Shown here piece by piece: positions 15,963 through 25,761 of a stretch of 54,712 bases of DNA (position 1 is its first letter; each line of letters begins with the position of its first letter). This stretch comes from Bacteroidota bacterium. GTDB lineage: Bacteria > Bacteroidota > Bacteroidia > 2-12-FULL-35-15. The stretch is taken from contig JAQZBR010000011.1 of NCBI GenBank assembly GCA_029237775.1, positions 1-54,712 of the forward strand, given 5' to 3'. A model generated the notes under the pieces. The model had not been told where the DNA came from and searched no databases. It saw nothing but the letters and a program-made list of their open reading frames with translations. The position numbers and the translations under genes were made by a program.

Positions 15963-18581
15963 TTATGACAAGCCTCTTTCTTTATCCTGATATGAGTTCA
16001 CCACTTCGATCGCGTTATCGATCACGTCACTTAAAGCTGTTATAAAAGTTCCCGGTTTAGCAATGCTAAAAGCGTGTTTCAGCGCTTCAACTTCCTTTGG
16101 AATGTATTCATAGGATTGTTTCGGATTAACAGAAACAATTCCCTCCACCAGTAAATTCACGATATCTTCAGCCTGGCGTCCCCGTAAAAACTTATCCTGT
16201 CTGATAATAATATGATCAAACATTTGTGCAGAGATCCTTCCCAGATCACGGATATCATCATCGCGCCTGTCCCCTGTCCCGGTTATGATCCCGATTTTCA
16301 TCGGAGATTCGATGCTCGAAAGGAATTCACTTATACCTCTGAAACCATCTGCATTATGCGCAAAATCAATCATTACACGGTAATCTTTAAACTCAAAAAT
16401 ATTCATTCTGCCCGGAGTTTGAGCCGCTGATGGTATGAACGTTTGCAAACTCATTGCAATATCTTCTGTTTTAAAGCCATATGTGTAAGCTGCCAGGGTT
16501 GCTGCAAGAACATTCTGAATCATGAAGGAAACTCTTCCACCAAATGTTAATGGAATCCCCGACACTTTATGTACCCTGAATTTCCATTCACCTTTTTTTA
16601 CTGTAATAAAACCATTTTCGTAAATAGCCGCAACACCACCGTTTTTACAATGTTCAACAATCACAGGATTATTTTCATCCATGCTGAAATACGCCACCCT
16701 GCAATCTGCTTCTCTTCCTAAATTCACACAATGCTTGTTATCTGCATTTAACACAGCATAACCATCGCTTTTAACACTATCAACCACAACTCCTTTTACA
16801 CGCGACATATCTTCAAGCGTATGAATATCAGAAAGGCCCATATGGTCCTCCTGAATATTGGTGACTACCGCGACATCACATTTACTGAACCCTAAGCCGG
16901 AACGGAGAATTCCTCCTCTTGCTGTCTCAAGTACCGCAAACTCAACAGTGGGATCTTTTAAAATAAATTCTGCGCTCACCGGGCCGGTGGTATCACCTTT
17001 TGTAAGCATTGAGTTCCCAACGTAGATCCCGTCCGAAGTGGTAAATCCTACCTTGAATCCGTTATTCTTAACTATATGAGAAATTAATCGGGTGGTTGTG
17101 GTTTTTCCATTTGTCCCGGTAATTGCAATAATTGGAATTCTACATGATTTTCCTTCGGGATAAAGCATATCGATCACCGGTGCAGCTACATTTCTCGGTA
17201 GACCTTTTGCCGGAGCGAGGTGCATTCTGAAACCGGGAGCAGCATTCACTTCAAGGATCACTCCTCCCGTAGCTTCCAACGGCTCATGTAAATTTGAAGC
17301 CATGATGTCAATCCCACAAATATCCAACCCTATGATCCTCGCAATACGTTCACATATCAAAATATTATGCGGATGTACCACATCGGTGACATCAGTTGAT
17401 GTGCCTCCTGTGCTCAAATTAGCTGTTCCTTTCAGATAACACACTTCATCTTTTTTCAGAATTGTTTCAAGTGTATAATTTAATTTCGCGAGCTGTTCAT
17501 TTGTCTCACGGTCAATGCTGATCTCAGTTAACACATTTTCATGTCCGTAACCTCTCCTCGGATCCTTATTTTCTTCATCAATAAGCTCTTTGATCGTTTT
17601 CTTTCCATCACCTGTCACATGCGCAGGCTCTCTTAAGGCGGCTGCAATAAAACGGTTATTGATCACGAGTACTCTGTAATCATAGCCCGTAATGAATTTT
17701 TCTACAATGATCTTCCTTGAATATTTTTTTGCGTGTTCGAAAGCTGCAACAGCTTCTTCCATCGTCTTCACGTTTATTGTCGCACCTTTCCCGTGATTTC
17801 CATCAAGAGGTTTGAATACAAGCGGAAAGTCAACACCTCTAACTGCGCTTTCAAGATCATCTATTGAAGAGATACAAACACCTTTGGCGACAGGGATCGC
17901 AGCTTCCTTTAATAATCTCTTAGTTTCATCCTTATTACTTGCGAGATCAACAGCTATCGAGCTTGTATGGTCTGTCATGGTTGCCCTGAAACGAACCTGA
18001 TTTTTTCCGTAGCCCAATTGTACAAGCGAATCTTTATTGATCCTGATAAATGGAATATCGCGTGCGATCGCCTCATCGATAATAGAACCGGTGCTGGGTC
18101 CGAAACGTACACTTTCGCGAAGCTCACGCATAGTACGAATGTCATTCTGAACATCGTACTCTTCATTTCTGATCAATGCATCGGCTACACGAACAGCAGC
18201 TTTCGCAGCATATACACCCACTGCTTCTTCCACATATGAAAAAACAACATTGTAAACCCCTTTGCTTCCGGTGCTCCGTGTTCTGCCAAAACCACATTCC
18301 ATTCCGGCAAGGCTTTGCAGCTCCAATGCTATATGTTCGATCACATGGCCCATCCAGGTGCCTTCCTTTATTCTCGAGAAAAAACCTCCGTCAACACCCT
18401 CCGAACAGCGGTGCTTAAACAATCCGGGCAGCAACTTTTCTATCCGCCCGCTAAAGCCTTCTATCTTATTTGTTGGTTTTTCTTCAAGTTCAGCAATATC
18501 AAGCTTCATTACAATAAGCTTCTTTCTGCGTATCGACCAATAGTTTGGCCCCCTCATCACTCTAATTTCTATTATCTGCAT
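15963..18581 (-). CDS. cphA: Cyanophycin synthetase
   Basis: This 872-residue, full-length enzyme polymerises Asp and Arg into cyanophycin, using ATP in two different active sites. The N-terminal domain (about residues 1-160, RGPNYWSIRRKKLIVMKLDI) is typical of CphA. The ATP-grasp domain has the glycine-rich loop near residues 257-271 (KPLDGNHGKGATINV) and the late motif EVNAAPGFRMH near 444-454. The Mur-ligase-like domain has its P-loop GTNGKTTTT at 489-497, then ETARGGILR and TNIQEDHMG, and DFAHNADGF near 770. All key motifs are intact. The start matches the usual family N-terminus. The gene is divergent from cyanophycinase and followed by a terminator, so both are probably controlled from the 137-base gap between them. 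Confidence 0.96.
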   Translation of the reverse strand: MQIIEIRVMRGPNYWSIRRKKLIVMKLDIAELEEKPTNKIEGFSGRIEKLLPGLFKHRCSEGVDGGFFSRIKEGTWMGHVIEHIALELQSLAGMECGFGRTRSTGSKGVYNVVFSYVEEAVGVYAAKAAVRVADALIRNEEYDVQNDIRTMRELRESVRFGPSTGSIIDEAIARDIPFIRINKDSLVQLGYGKNQVRFRATMTDHTSSIAVDLASNKDETKRLLKEAAIPVAKGVCISSIDDLESAVRGVDFPLVFKPLDGNHGKGATINVKTMEEAVAAFEHAKKYSRKIIVEKFITGYDYRVLVINNRFIAAALREPAHVTGDGKKTIKELIDEENKDPRRGYGHENVLTEISIDRETNEQLAKLNYTLETILKKDEVCYLKGTANLSTGGTSTDVTDVVHPHNILICERIARIIGLDICGIDIMASNLHEPLEATGGVILEVNAAPGFRMHLAPAKGLPRNVAAPVIDMLYPEGKSCRIPIIAITGTNGKTTTTRLISHIVKNNGFKVGFTTSDGIYVGNSMLTKGDTTGPVSAEFILKDPTVEFAVLETARGGILRSGLGFSKCDVAVVTNIQEDHMGLSDIHTLEDMSRVKGVVVDSVKSDGYAVLNADNKHCVNLGREADCRVAYFSMDENNPVIVEHCKNGGVAAIYENGFITVKKGEWKFRVHKVSGIPLTFGGRVSFMIQNVLAATLAAYTYGFKTEDIAMSLQTFIPSAAQTPGRMNIFEFKDYRVMIDFAHNADGFRGISEFLSSIESPMKIGIITGTGDRRDDDIRDLGRISAQMFDHIIIRQDKFLRGRQAEDIVNLLVEGIVSVNPKQSYEYIPKEVEALKHAFSIAKPGTFITALSDVIDNAIEVVNSYQDKERGLS

Positions 18582-18718
18582 ATTTCAGTATTTTAAGTAA
18601 TATAGACTTTCTTTTCGAACAAAGGACAAATTGTTCACAAGTTGGAATAACTGTACGACCGCATCTCCTTTCCCCGCTGTTTTTTCCATTAAATTTACGG
18701 TGGACAAAAACACAGATC

Positions 18719-19642
18719 ATGATCATTCCGAAAGGCAAGCTTATCTCCATTGGAGGAAGCGAAGATAAGGGTACAGAAATAGACCCGAAATTTATTCAGA
18801 AGGATAAACTTAACTTTTTTGAATTCGGGATTTTAAAACGGATCCTGACTGAAATGAAAGGCATTGATTCGCGCGTGGAAGTTATAACAAGCGCATCTCT
18901 GATCCCTGAAGAAGTTGGAGATAATTACATTGAAGCTTTCGGAAAACTCGGCTGTAAAAATGTAGGTGTGATCCACATAAAAAAACGTGAAGACGCACTG
19001 GAGCCTTCTTATCTTGAAAGGATTAAAAAAGCAGACGGTGTAATGTTCACAGGAGGGAATCAGTTACGCTTAAGCGTGATTTTCGGGGGTACTGAGTTCA
19101 TGAAGATAATCACCAAACGATATTTTGAAGAAGATTTTCTCATTGCCGGCACCAGCGCAGGCGCAATGGCGATGAGCAATACAATGATCTACCAGGGAAG
19201 CAGCACGGGGGCATTATTGAAAGGCGAAGTTAAGATCACTACAGGCCTTGCACTTCTTAAAGGTGTTATCATTGACACGCATTTTGTTACACGCGGCCGA
19301 TTCGGCAGACTTGCACAATCAGTTGCAGGGAACCCCGGCTGCATTGGTATCGGACTGGGAGAAGATACAGGTGTACTTATTAAAGAGGGCAATAAGATGG
19401 AAGCGATCGGTTCCGGACTTGTGCTGATCTTTGACGGACACAATATCCGTCATTCCAACTTTGCTGAAATCGAGGAAGGCCAGCCGATCTCCATGGAGCA
19501 CCTGATCGTTCATGTTATGGCCAAAGGAAACTTTTATTACCTGGATGAACGAAAATTTTATCAAAATGCTGAAATGATCGAAAAGGAAATGAATGCTAGG
19601 ATTGTTTTAACCCAAGCTAGCACTATATCCGCAACAGCCTGA
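18719..19642 (+). CDS. cphB: Cyanophycinase
   Basis: This 307-residue serine peptidase of the S51 class releases beta-Asp-Arg dipeptides from cyanophycin. The nucleophile serine is Ser146 in GTSAGAM, preceded by FTGGNQLRL; a conserved histidine is His188 in IDTHFVTRGR, and the acidic GLGEDTGVLI segment follows. No signal peptide is seen, so it acts in the cytoplasm, which fits recycling of the cell's own store rather than scavenging. The second-step enzyme, isoaspartyl dipeptidase, is not in the window. The gene is divergent from cphA. Confidence 0.95.
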   Translation: MIIPKGKLISIGGSEDKGTEIDPKFIQKDKLNFFEFGILKRILTEMKGIDSRVEVITSASLIPEEVGDNYIEAFGKLGCKNVGVIHIKKREDALEPSYLERIKKADGVMFTGGNQLRLSVIFGGTEFMKIITKRYFEEDFLIAGTSAGAMAMSNTMIYQGSSTGALLKGEVKITTGLALLKGVIIDTHFVTRGRFGRLAQSVAGNPGCIGIGLGEDTGVLIKEGNKMEAIGSGLVLIFDGHNIRHSNFAEIEEGQPISMEHLIVHVMAKGNFYYLDERKFYQNAEMIEKEMNARIVLTQASTISATA

Positions 19643-19771
19643 TTTACAAATAAAACAACTATCAACCAACCATCCTTCCGCAATTGAGTTTAGTATAATT
19701 TATTCTTTTTGATCTCGTTTTTTGAACCTTTCGCGACTTCATTGTCGTATTAGATTTCAAAACCGATCACC

Positions 19772-21127
19772 ATGAGAAAGATAATTATACTACTATTCTC
19801 TTTTGTCATTACCTCTCACCTTTCATTCGGACAAGGCTCCTGGAGCTCTGTGGGAAACGGCCTGAATTTACCTGTTCAGGCATTCACTGTGGACAGCACA
19901 AACAATTTACTTTATGCGGGTGGATTATTCACGCAGAGCGGACTTCAATTATTACCGGGCATTGCAAAATGGAACGGAACCAGCTGGTCGGCAGTCGGTT
20001 TAGGTAACATCACCGGTCTGGGTATTTCATCCATGGTGATGCGAAACGGCAAATTGGTTGTCGGAGGAACATTCTCATCAATTGGTGGAATACTATCTAA
20101 AAATATTGCCGAATGGAATGGTGTGAGCTGGCTGCCTCTCGGTGCCGGATTTGAATACACCGGTGCAACAACGGTAAGCACTCTAACCGTTTTCAATGGC
20201 GATCTGTACGCAGGAGGATCCTTCAGCTACTCAGGTTTGCTTTCACTTAACCACATCGCGAAATGGGATGGCACATCCTGGCAATCACTTGCGGGTGGGG
20301 TCAACGGAACTGTATCTTCCATGTGTGTCTTCAACGGTGAATTATATGTAGGAGGGTCGTTCACACTTGCAGGTGGGATTCCTGTTAAAAACTTTGCTAA
20401 ATGGGACGGAACAGCCTGGTCGGATGTGGGCGGTGGCCTCGAATACACCGGTGCCACTACAGTAAGCACAATCAGAGTATACAACGGAGCATTATACGTT
20501 GGCGGGACATTTACAAGCGCAGGAAATATCGCGGTTAACAATATTGCAAAATGGGATGGAACTTCATGGTCAGACGTTGGCAGTGGACTTGAATATACCG
20601 GAGCAACCACAGTAAGCACTTTACAGGTTTACAATGGAAATCTGATCGCAGGTGGAATATTTACTGAAGCCGGAGGAAACCCGGTCGGGTATATTGCAAA
20701 ATGGACCGGCTCAGCATGGACCAACCTTGGCTCAGGCATGAACGCAGCAGTGACCGCACTTGAAGTTTATAAAAATAAATTATATGCAGGAGGAACGTTC
20801 CTCTTCGCAGGTGGCGCACTGATCCCTTTTATTGCTAAATGGTCGGAGTCGACTTACAGAGAGATGGAAACACCTATTGGAAATGAAGGAAGTGTATATC
20901 CAAATCCTGTTAAAGATAGCGGAGTTATCCGCAGCAATATTCCGACACAAAAGAGTTCTTCTTATAACTTCACCATTTATGATATTAGCGGAAGGGCTGT
21001 CAGCTCGCAGAAGAAAGGACAGAAAGAATTTTATCTGGATAAAAAAGATCTTGCTCCCGGAACATATTTCTATAAGATCATCAGTGATGATGGGAGCATT
21101 GAGCAGGGAAAATTGTTGGTTGAATAA
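19772..21127 (+). CDS. Secreted propeller-like repeat protein with T9SS type A sorting domain
   Basis: This is a 451-residue protein. A signal peptide (MRKIIILLFSFVITSHLSFG) is followed by about seven repeats of 45-57 residues with the pattern AKWxGxxW, then an LYVGGTFTxAG strand; this spacing suggests a seven-bladed beta-propeller. Three successive repeats carry a near-identical EYTGATTVST insert. The last 75 residues (VYPNPVKDSGVIRS to KLLVE) are a type A sorting domain. It is therefore predicted to be exported by the T9SS and anchored or released outside the cell. The ligand is unknown. No operon partner is visible. Confidence 0.9.
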   Translation: MRKIIILLFSFVITSHLSFGQGSWSSVGNGLNLPVQAFTVDSTNNLLYAGGLFTQSGLQLLPGIAKWNGTSWSAVGLGNITGLGISSMVMRNGKLVVGGTFSSIGGILSKNIAEWNGVSWLPLGAGFEYTGATTVSTLTVFNGDLYAGGSFSYSGLLSLNHIAKWDGTSWQSLAGGVNGTVSSMCVFNGELYVGGSFTLAGGIPVKNFAKWDGTAWSDVGGGLEYTGATTVSTIRVYNGALYVGGTFTSAGNIAVNNIAKWDGTSWSDVGSGLEYTGATTVSTLQVYNGNLIAGGIFTEAGGNPVGYIAKWTGSAWTNLGSGMNAAVTALEVYKNKLYAGGTFLFAGGALIPFIAKWSESTYREMETPIGNEGSVYPNPVKDSGVIRSNIPTQKSSSYNFTIYDISGRAVSSQKKGQKEFYLDKKDLAPGTYFYKIISDDGSIEQGKLLVE

Positions 21128-21750
21128 AAATTTTCCTTTCGCTGTTATAATAATAAAACAACTGAGGTTTTTACTCACGCTCGACTTAGTAGCTTTTTTC
21201 AAATCATTAATGATTCTGTAATCTCAATAGTGATTACAATCTCACGGTGACGATTCTTTTTCATTAAGAGATAACGGTAAATGATTGCCTTGAGAATTAA
21301 ACTTTTTGCCCTAAATACCTGCTGCAATCAATTATCCGTGGTTTCAACGAACGCCAGCGAGTTGAAAATCTCCTTATGAAAAGGAAAGGTTTTTGTGACT
21401 TTTTGCCTTCAAAAAGTTAAAGGAATTTTAATCATTTTTTATTCTTGTGTACTTTTAGTTTGTTACAAAAAGCAACAAAAAGAACTAAATCAAATGATTG
21501 CTCTCGCTCCTCTTACGGCATCGCGCCTGATCAGTCCTGACGCTCGACTTCGTAGCTTTTTTTTCTAACTAATTGCTAACGCACAGATCCTGAAACAAGT
21601 TCAGGATGACAGGCTCCCACCCAATTCGCCCTGACTTAGTGACCTAAGTGCCTTAGTGGTAAAAAAGACTTATAAAAAATTAAAACTTATCCGCTTAACA
21701 AACGGCTTCCGGATTCTAATTATCTAAATTTGTATTTCAATTAATAGATA
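21128..21750. repeat. 623-bp gene-free gap with dispersed intergenic repeats
   Basis: No coding frame of interest is present. The gap holds two near-copies of CGCTCGACTTxGTAGCTTTT (21178 and 21541), an A-rich imperfect palindrome around TTTGTTACAAAAAGCAACAA (21459-21478), the hairpin TCCTGAA/TTCAGGA (21588-21606) and a TAAGTGCCTTAGTGGTAAAA block (21645-21664). The last is the inverse of the TTACCACTAAGGCAC repeats found near 31080. These look like short dispersed repeats piled up in a tolerant gap. The promoter of the Pif1-like gene is at its right end. Confidence 0.7.
21725..21732 (+). promoter_or_regulatory. Candidate -7 element for the Pif1-like helicase gene
   Basis: TAAATTTG matches TAnnTTTG and lies 18 bases before the ATG. 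No good TTG is found at the -33 position, so support is partial. Confidence 0.35.
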
Positions 21751-24015
21751 ATGATCGCCACAACACAAGCTAATTCGGTTGCAGCAATAGCTTCGAAGTT
21801 TATAAACAACACGAACAAAAATATTTTTCTAACCGGAAAAGCCGGTACGGGAAAGACCACTTTCCTGAAATATATAATCAAGAACACGTACAAGAACGCG
21901 GTGATAGTTGCTCCTACAGGAATTGCAGCGATCAATGCGGGTGGTGTGACCATCCACTCTCTTTTCCAACTTCCTTTCGGAGCATTCATTCCTTCGCGTG
22001 AAGCAAATGCATTTCATGAACACACACGCGTGCATACACCCAATACATTATTTAAAGGCTTGCAGTTAAACGCTACAAAGCGCAGGCTTTTGCAGGAACT
22101 CGAATTACTGATCATTGATGAAGTAAGTATGCTTCGTGCCGACCTGTTAGATGCGATGGACCTTGTCCTGAAAAGCGTGCGAAGAAAAAGTAATGTTCCT
22201 TTCGGTGGTGTTCAGGTATTGTTTATCGGTGATCTTCTGCAGCTGCCACCAGTTGTAAAAGAAGATGAGTGGCGCTTCATGAGAACGTATTATAAAACGG
22301 CCTTCTTCTTTGACTCACAAGTTCTCCAGCAGCATAAGCCTTTATACATTGAGCTGGATAAAATTTACCGTCAGGCAGATGATAAATTCATTACTATCTT
22401 AAATAACCTGAGGACAAACAATGTTACGAAGCAGGACACCGAAATCCTGAACAGCTATTATAAGCCTGGATTTCAGCCGAAACCGGACGAAAATTACATT
22501 CATCTTACAACACATAATAACAAAGCCGATACACTGAATCGAGAATCACTGCAAAGACTAGAAGGAAAATCGTTCTTCTACAAGGCAGAGATAACGGGAG
22601 ATTTCAACGAATACAATCACCCCGTTGAAGCGAACATGGAACTGAAAAAAGGCGCTCAGGTGATGTTCATTAAAAATGATCCGAGTGGCGGCCAGCGCTT
22701 TTTTAATGGAAAGATCGGGATCATTACAGAGATCAGTGAAAAAGAGATCACCGTTGGTTTTAATGACGGAGCGAAACCAATAATGCTTGAAAAATATCTC
22801 TGGGAACATATTAAGTATTCATTGAATGAAACGACCAATGAGATTGAAGAAAAGGTAACGGGAACTTTTTCGCAATTCCCGGTCAGGCTTGCATGGGCGA
22901 TCACAGTGCACAAGAGCCAGGGATTAACTTTTTCAAAAGCCATCATTGATATCGGTAGTGCATTCGCTCCCGGGCAGGTGTATGTAGCGCTTTCGCGGCT
23001 TACGTCACTTGATGGTTTGGTCCTCTCCTCTCCAATCAATGTTAACAGCCTGCATGTTGACGCAAGCATCACCGAATACTCCGGACAAAAAGAGAGTCAG
23101 GGGCTTCTTGATGATCTGTTTGAAAAAGAATCCTTCTCGTTTTTCAGAAGCTATGTAATGGAGTGCTTCAACTTTTCTGCGTTAAACCATGCATTCACCG
23201 TTCATGCGGAAGGCTACCAGAAAGATGAGCAGCGATCTGTTAAACAGAAATATTTCCAATGGGCTTTTGAATTGAAAAAAGAGCTCGATGTAACCAGAAT
23301 TACCTCTGATAAATTTCTCAATCAGCTGAACCAGATCTTTGGAAGCAAGTCGGCCGATTACAAAGAACAGCTGCAAGTGAGGATTGTCGCAGCAAAGAAT
23401 CATTTCATTCCAATCTTGAAAGGATATTCCAAAACGATCCTCAGTCAGATCGAAAAGCTGAAGCAGGAGAAAAAAGTAAAATCTTATCTTGAAGAGCTTG
23501 CGGAATTAGATGCTCTTGTCTTTAAGCAGGTTCAAATGATCAACAAGGCTGAGGCGATGGTGAATTCAGCGTACAACAACCTGGAGTTTTCGAAGGAAAA
23601 AATAAACACCGTTGAAGAGAACAAGGAACGTGTTGCCACACTTTCGGAGATTTCCATTCCGGCAGCAAAGCGTGAAAAAGGAAAAAAATCAAAAGAGCCG
23701 AAAGAGAAAAAAGAAAAGGTTGATACAAAACGGATCAGCTATGATCTTTTTAAAGCAGGCAAGACCATTGATGAGATTGCGGGGGAAAGAGGGATGACTG
23801 CAATGACGATCGAAGGACATCTTGCACATTATGCCGGCCTTGGTCTACTCGATGTAAAACAATTTGTTTCTGAAGAAAAGATGAATCATATTATTACAGT
23901 GGCTAAAACGCTCGACACATCTTTGTTCGGTGCGATCAAACAATCACTCGGTGAAGAATATTCATACACAGAAATTAAATTTGCCATGGCCTGGTACACG
24001 AATTCTAAAAAATAA
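21751..24015 (+). CDS. Pif1-like superfamily 1 DNA helicase with C-terminal helix-turn-helix
   Basis: This is a 754-residue protein. The Walker A motif GKAGTGKTT is at residues 29-37, followed by VAPTGIAAINAGGVTIHSLF (motif Ia), LLIIDEVSML (Walker B), IGDLLQLPPV (motif III) and, near residues 390-430, VHKSQGLTF with YVALSRLTSLDGLVL (motifs V/VI). These define a Pif1-type 5'-3' helicase. The C-terminus (about residues 660-754: SYDLFKAGKTIDEIAGERGM) resembles the helix-turn-helix domain found at the end of RecQ-type helicases; between them lies a charged coiled coil with a lysine-rich stretch. A role in replication or structured-DNA unwinding is inferred from the family. Confidence 0.92.
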   Translation: MIATTQANSVAAIASKFINNTNKNIFLTGKAGTGKTTFLKYIIKNTYKNAVIVAPTGIAAINAGGVTIHSLFQLPFGAFIPSREANAFHEHTRVHTPNTLFKGLQLNATKRRLLQELELLIIDEVSMLRADLLDAMDLVLKSVRRKSNVPFGGVQVLFIGDLLQLPPVVKEDEWRFMRTYYKTAFFFDSQVLQQHKPLYIELDKIYRQADDKFITILNNLRTNNVTKQDTEILNSYYKPGFQPKPDENYIHLTTHNNKADTLNRESLQRLEGKSFFYKAEITGDFNEYNHPVEANMELKKGAQVMFIKNDPSGGQRFFNGKIGIITEISEKEITVGFNDGAKPIMLEKYLWEHIKYSLNETTNEIEEKVTGTFSQFPVRLAWAITVHKSQGLTFSKAIIDIGSAFAPGQVYVALSRLTSLDGLVLSSPINVNSLHVDASITEYSGQKESQGLLDDLFEKESFSFFRSYVMECFNFSALNHAFTVHAEGYQKDEQRSVKQKYFQWAFELKKELDVTRITSDKFLNQLNQIFGSKSADYKEQLQVRIVAAKNHFIPILKGYSKTILSQIEKLKQEKKVKSYLEELAELDALVFKQVQMINKAEAMVNSAYNNLEFSKEKINTVEENKERVATLSEISIPAAKREKGKKSKEPKEKKEKVDTKRISYDLFKAGKTIDEIAGERGMTAMTIEGHLAHYAGLGLLDVKQFVSEEKMNHIITVAKTLDTSLFGAIKQSLGEEYSYTEIKFAMAWYTNSKK

Positions 24016-24054
24016 GGCCATCTGAATTTCATTTTAAAAGCATCATAATTTCAG

Positions 24055-24062
24055 TATATTTG
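24055..24062 (+). promoter_or_regulatory. Candidate -7 element for the peptide transporter gene
   Basis: TATATTTG fits TAnnTTTG, 25 bases before the ATG at 24088. The -33 region is T-rich but without a clear TTG. Confidence 0.35.
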
Positions 24063-24087
24063 ATTTCAAACAATCAAGCTGAAATTT

Positions 24088-25731
24088 ATGTCTGAGACCA
24101 AACATCCAAAAGGATTACCGTTTTTATTTTTTGCTGAAATGTGGGAACGTTTTGGTTATTACCTGATGATCGGGATCTTCACTTTATTCCTACAGGATGA
24201 TGTAAAGAATGGCGGTTACGGTATGTCGTTAACGGAATCGTATGATGTTTACGGGACATTCATCGCACTGGTATTCCTTACGCCATTTCTTGGAGGCTTG
24301 CTTGCCGACAGAAAATTCGGATACCGTGCATCTATCACAGCAGGAGGATTAATGATGGGTGCAGGTTATTGCCTGCTTGCCGTACACAACATCACAGTTT
24401 TTTATTTTGCACTTGCGCTAATCATTTTCGGGAACGGATTCTTCAAACCGAATATCTCTACACTTCTTGGGAACCTTTACAATGAAGATCCTTATAAATC
24501 GAAGAAGGATGCCGGCTTCAACATTTTTTATATGGGGATAAATATCGGAGCGTTCATCTGTAACTTTTTCGGTGCTGCCCTTTATAACTTCTTTGGCTGG
24601 GGACACGCCTTCATGGCAGCAGGTGTCGGTATGTTCATAGGAATCATCATTTTCTGGATAGGGATCAAACATTACAAGCATGTGGATGTGATCAAACCGA
24701 CCAAGCCTGAAGATGCATCACTGTCAAGAATTTTCAGCCTAACCATTTTGCCTGCACTTGTTGCCGGTATTATCGGCTGGATCATTCCCGGTGATGTATT
24801 CGGAAGTGATTCGAATGATGCGTTCATCTTTGGCTGTATCCCGGTGATCTATTTTTATTATACATTATATTCAAAAGCCTCTTCAGATGAGAAGCGCCCG
24901 ATCGCAGCCATGCTTGCCATTTTCACTGTCGTGATCGCGTTCTGGGCTGTATTCAAGCAAAACGGAACAGCCTTAACAAAGTGGGCCGACTCATACACCG
25001 ACCGGAGCCTTCCTTCTGCAATTATTGGAGGAGCAAGCAAATTACAATTACTTCAGGAAGTGAAATATGAAAAAGGAACTTTCCCAAAAACAGATATTCA
25101 TTACCGCAAAATAAAAGATGAAAACGGGAAAGTAATTGAGGAAACAGCATACCATCCTTACTTTAAAAATATTGCTCCGGCTCAGATCCCACCTGAAGGA
25201 GAACCGGTTAAACTGATCAACACTTCAGTATTTCAGTCCGTAAACCCGGGTTGGGTAATTGTGCTTACGCCTGTTGTTGTCATGTTCTTCAGCTTCCTTC
25301 GAAAACGAGGAAAGGAACCGAGCACACCTTCAAAGATTGCATGGGGACTGGTGATCAGCGCACTCAGCACCTTTGTGATGGTCGCGGCCGTTTATTCCGG
25401 AAATAACGGAATGGAAAAGAACAGTGCATGGTTCCTAATTGCTTCTTATGGAGTGATAACTGTCGGAGAATTATTTTTAAGTCCGATGGGTCTTTCACTC
25501 GTATCGAAAATGAGTCCGCCACGACTCACAGCACTCATGATGGGTGGCTGGTTCTTATCAACTTCGATAGGTAATAAGCTTTCAGGAATATTGGCCACCA
25601 TGTGGGATAAATATGATAACAAGGCCAACTATTTCTTATTCAATTTCGGTCTGCTTATTGCAGCTGCGGCCATCATTTTCATGATGCTGAAGTGGCTGAA
25701 CCAGATCTTCAAAGAGCACAATGCCGGTTAA
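24088..25731 (+). CDS. POT/PTR family proton-dependent peptide transporter
   Basis: This 547-residue inner-membrane protein has about 14 helices. The proton-coupling signature ExxERFxYY is present as E17, E20, R21, F22, Y24, Y25, and the second family signature appears as FYMGINIGAFICNFFG near residue 150. GGLLADRKFGYR is the usual loop between TM2 and TM3. The family imports di- and tripeptides with protons. A non-conserved loop of about 70 residues sits between two helices around residues 310-390. A candidate promoter lies upstream. The TPR gene starts 30 bases after its stop and may be co-transcribed. Confidence 0.94.
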   Translation: MSETKHPKGLPFLFFAEMWERFGYYLMIGIFTLFLQDDVKNGGYGMSLTESYDVYGTFIALVFLTPFLGGLLADRKFGYRASITAGGLMMGAGYCLLAVHNITVFYFALALIIFGNGFFKPNISTLLGNLYNEDPYKSKKDAGFNIFYMGINIGAFICNFFGAALYNFFGWGHAFMAAGVGMFIGIIIFWIGIKHYKHVDVIKPTKPEDASLSRIFSLTILPALVAGIIGWIIPGDVFGSDSNDAFIFGCIPVIYFYYTLYSKASSDEKRPIAAMLAIFTVVIAFWAVFKQNGTALTKWADSYTDRSLPSAIIGGASKLQLLQEVKYEKGTFPKTDIHYRKIKDENGKVIEETAYHPYFKNIAPAQIPPEGEPVKLINTSVFQSVNPGWVIVLTPVVVMFFSFLRKRGKEPSTPSKIAWGLVISALSTFVMVAAVYSGNNGMEKNSAWFLIASYGVITVGELFLSPMGLSLVSKMSPPRLTALMMGGWFLSTSIGNKLSGILATMWDKYDNKANYFLFNFGLLIAAAAIIFMMLKWLNQIFKEHNAG

Positions 25732-25761
25732 AAAAATTATAATTTCTTTTTATTATTCCGA

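Noticed and set aside
18582-18718. Perfect Bacteroidota promoters for the cyanophycin genes
   Set aside because: Only an imperfect TAAATTTA (18690-18697) is seen on the plus strand and nothing convincing on the minus strand; not listed as a feature.
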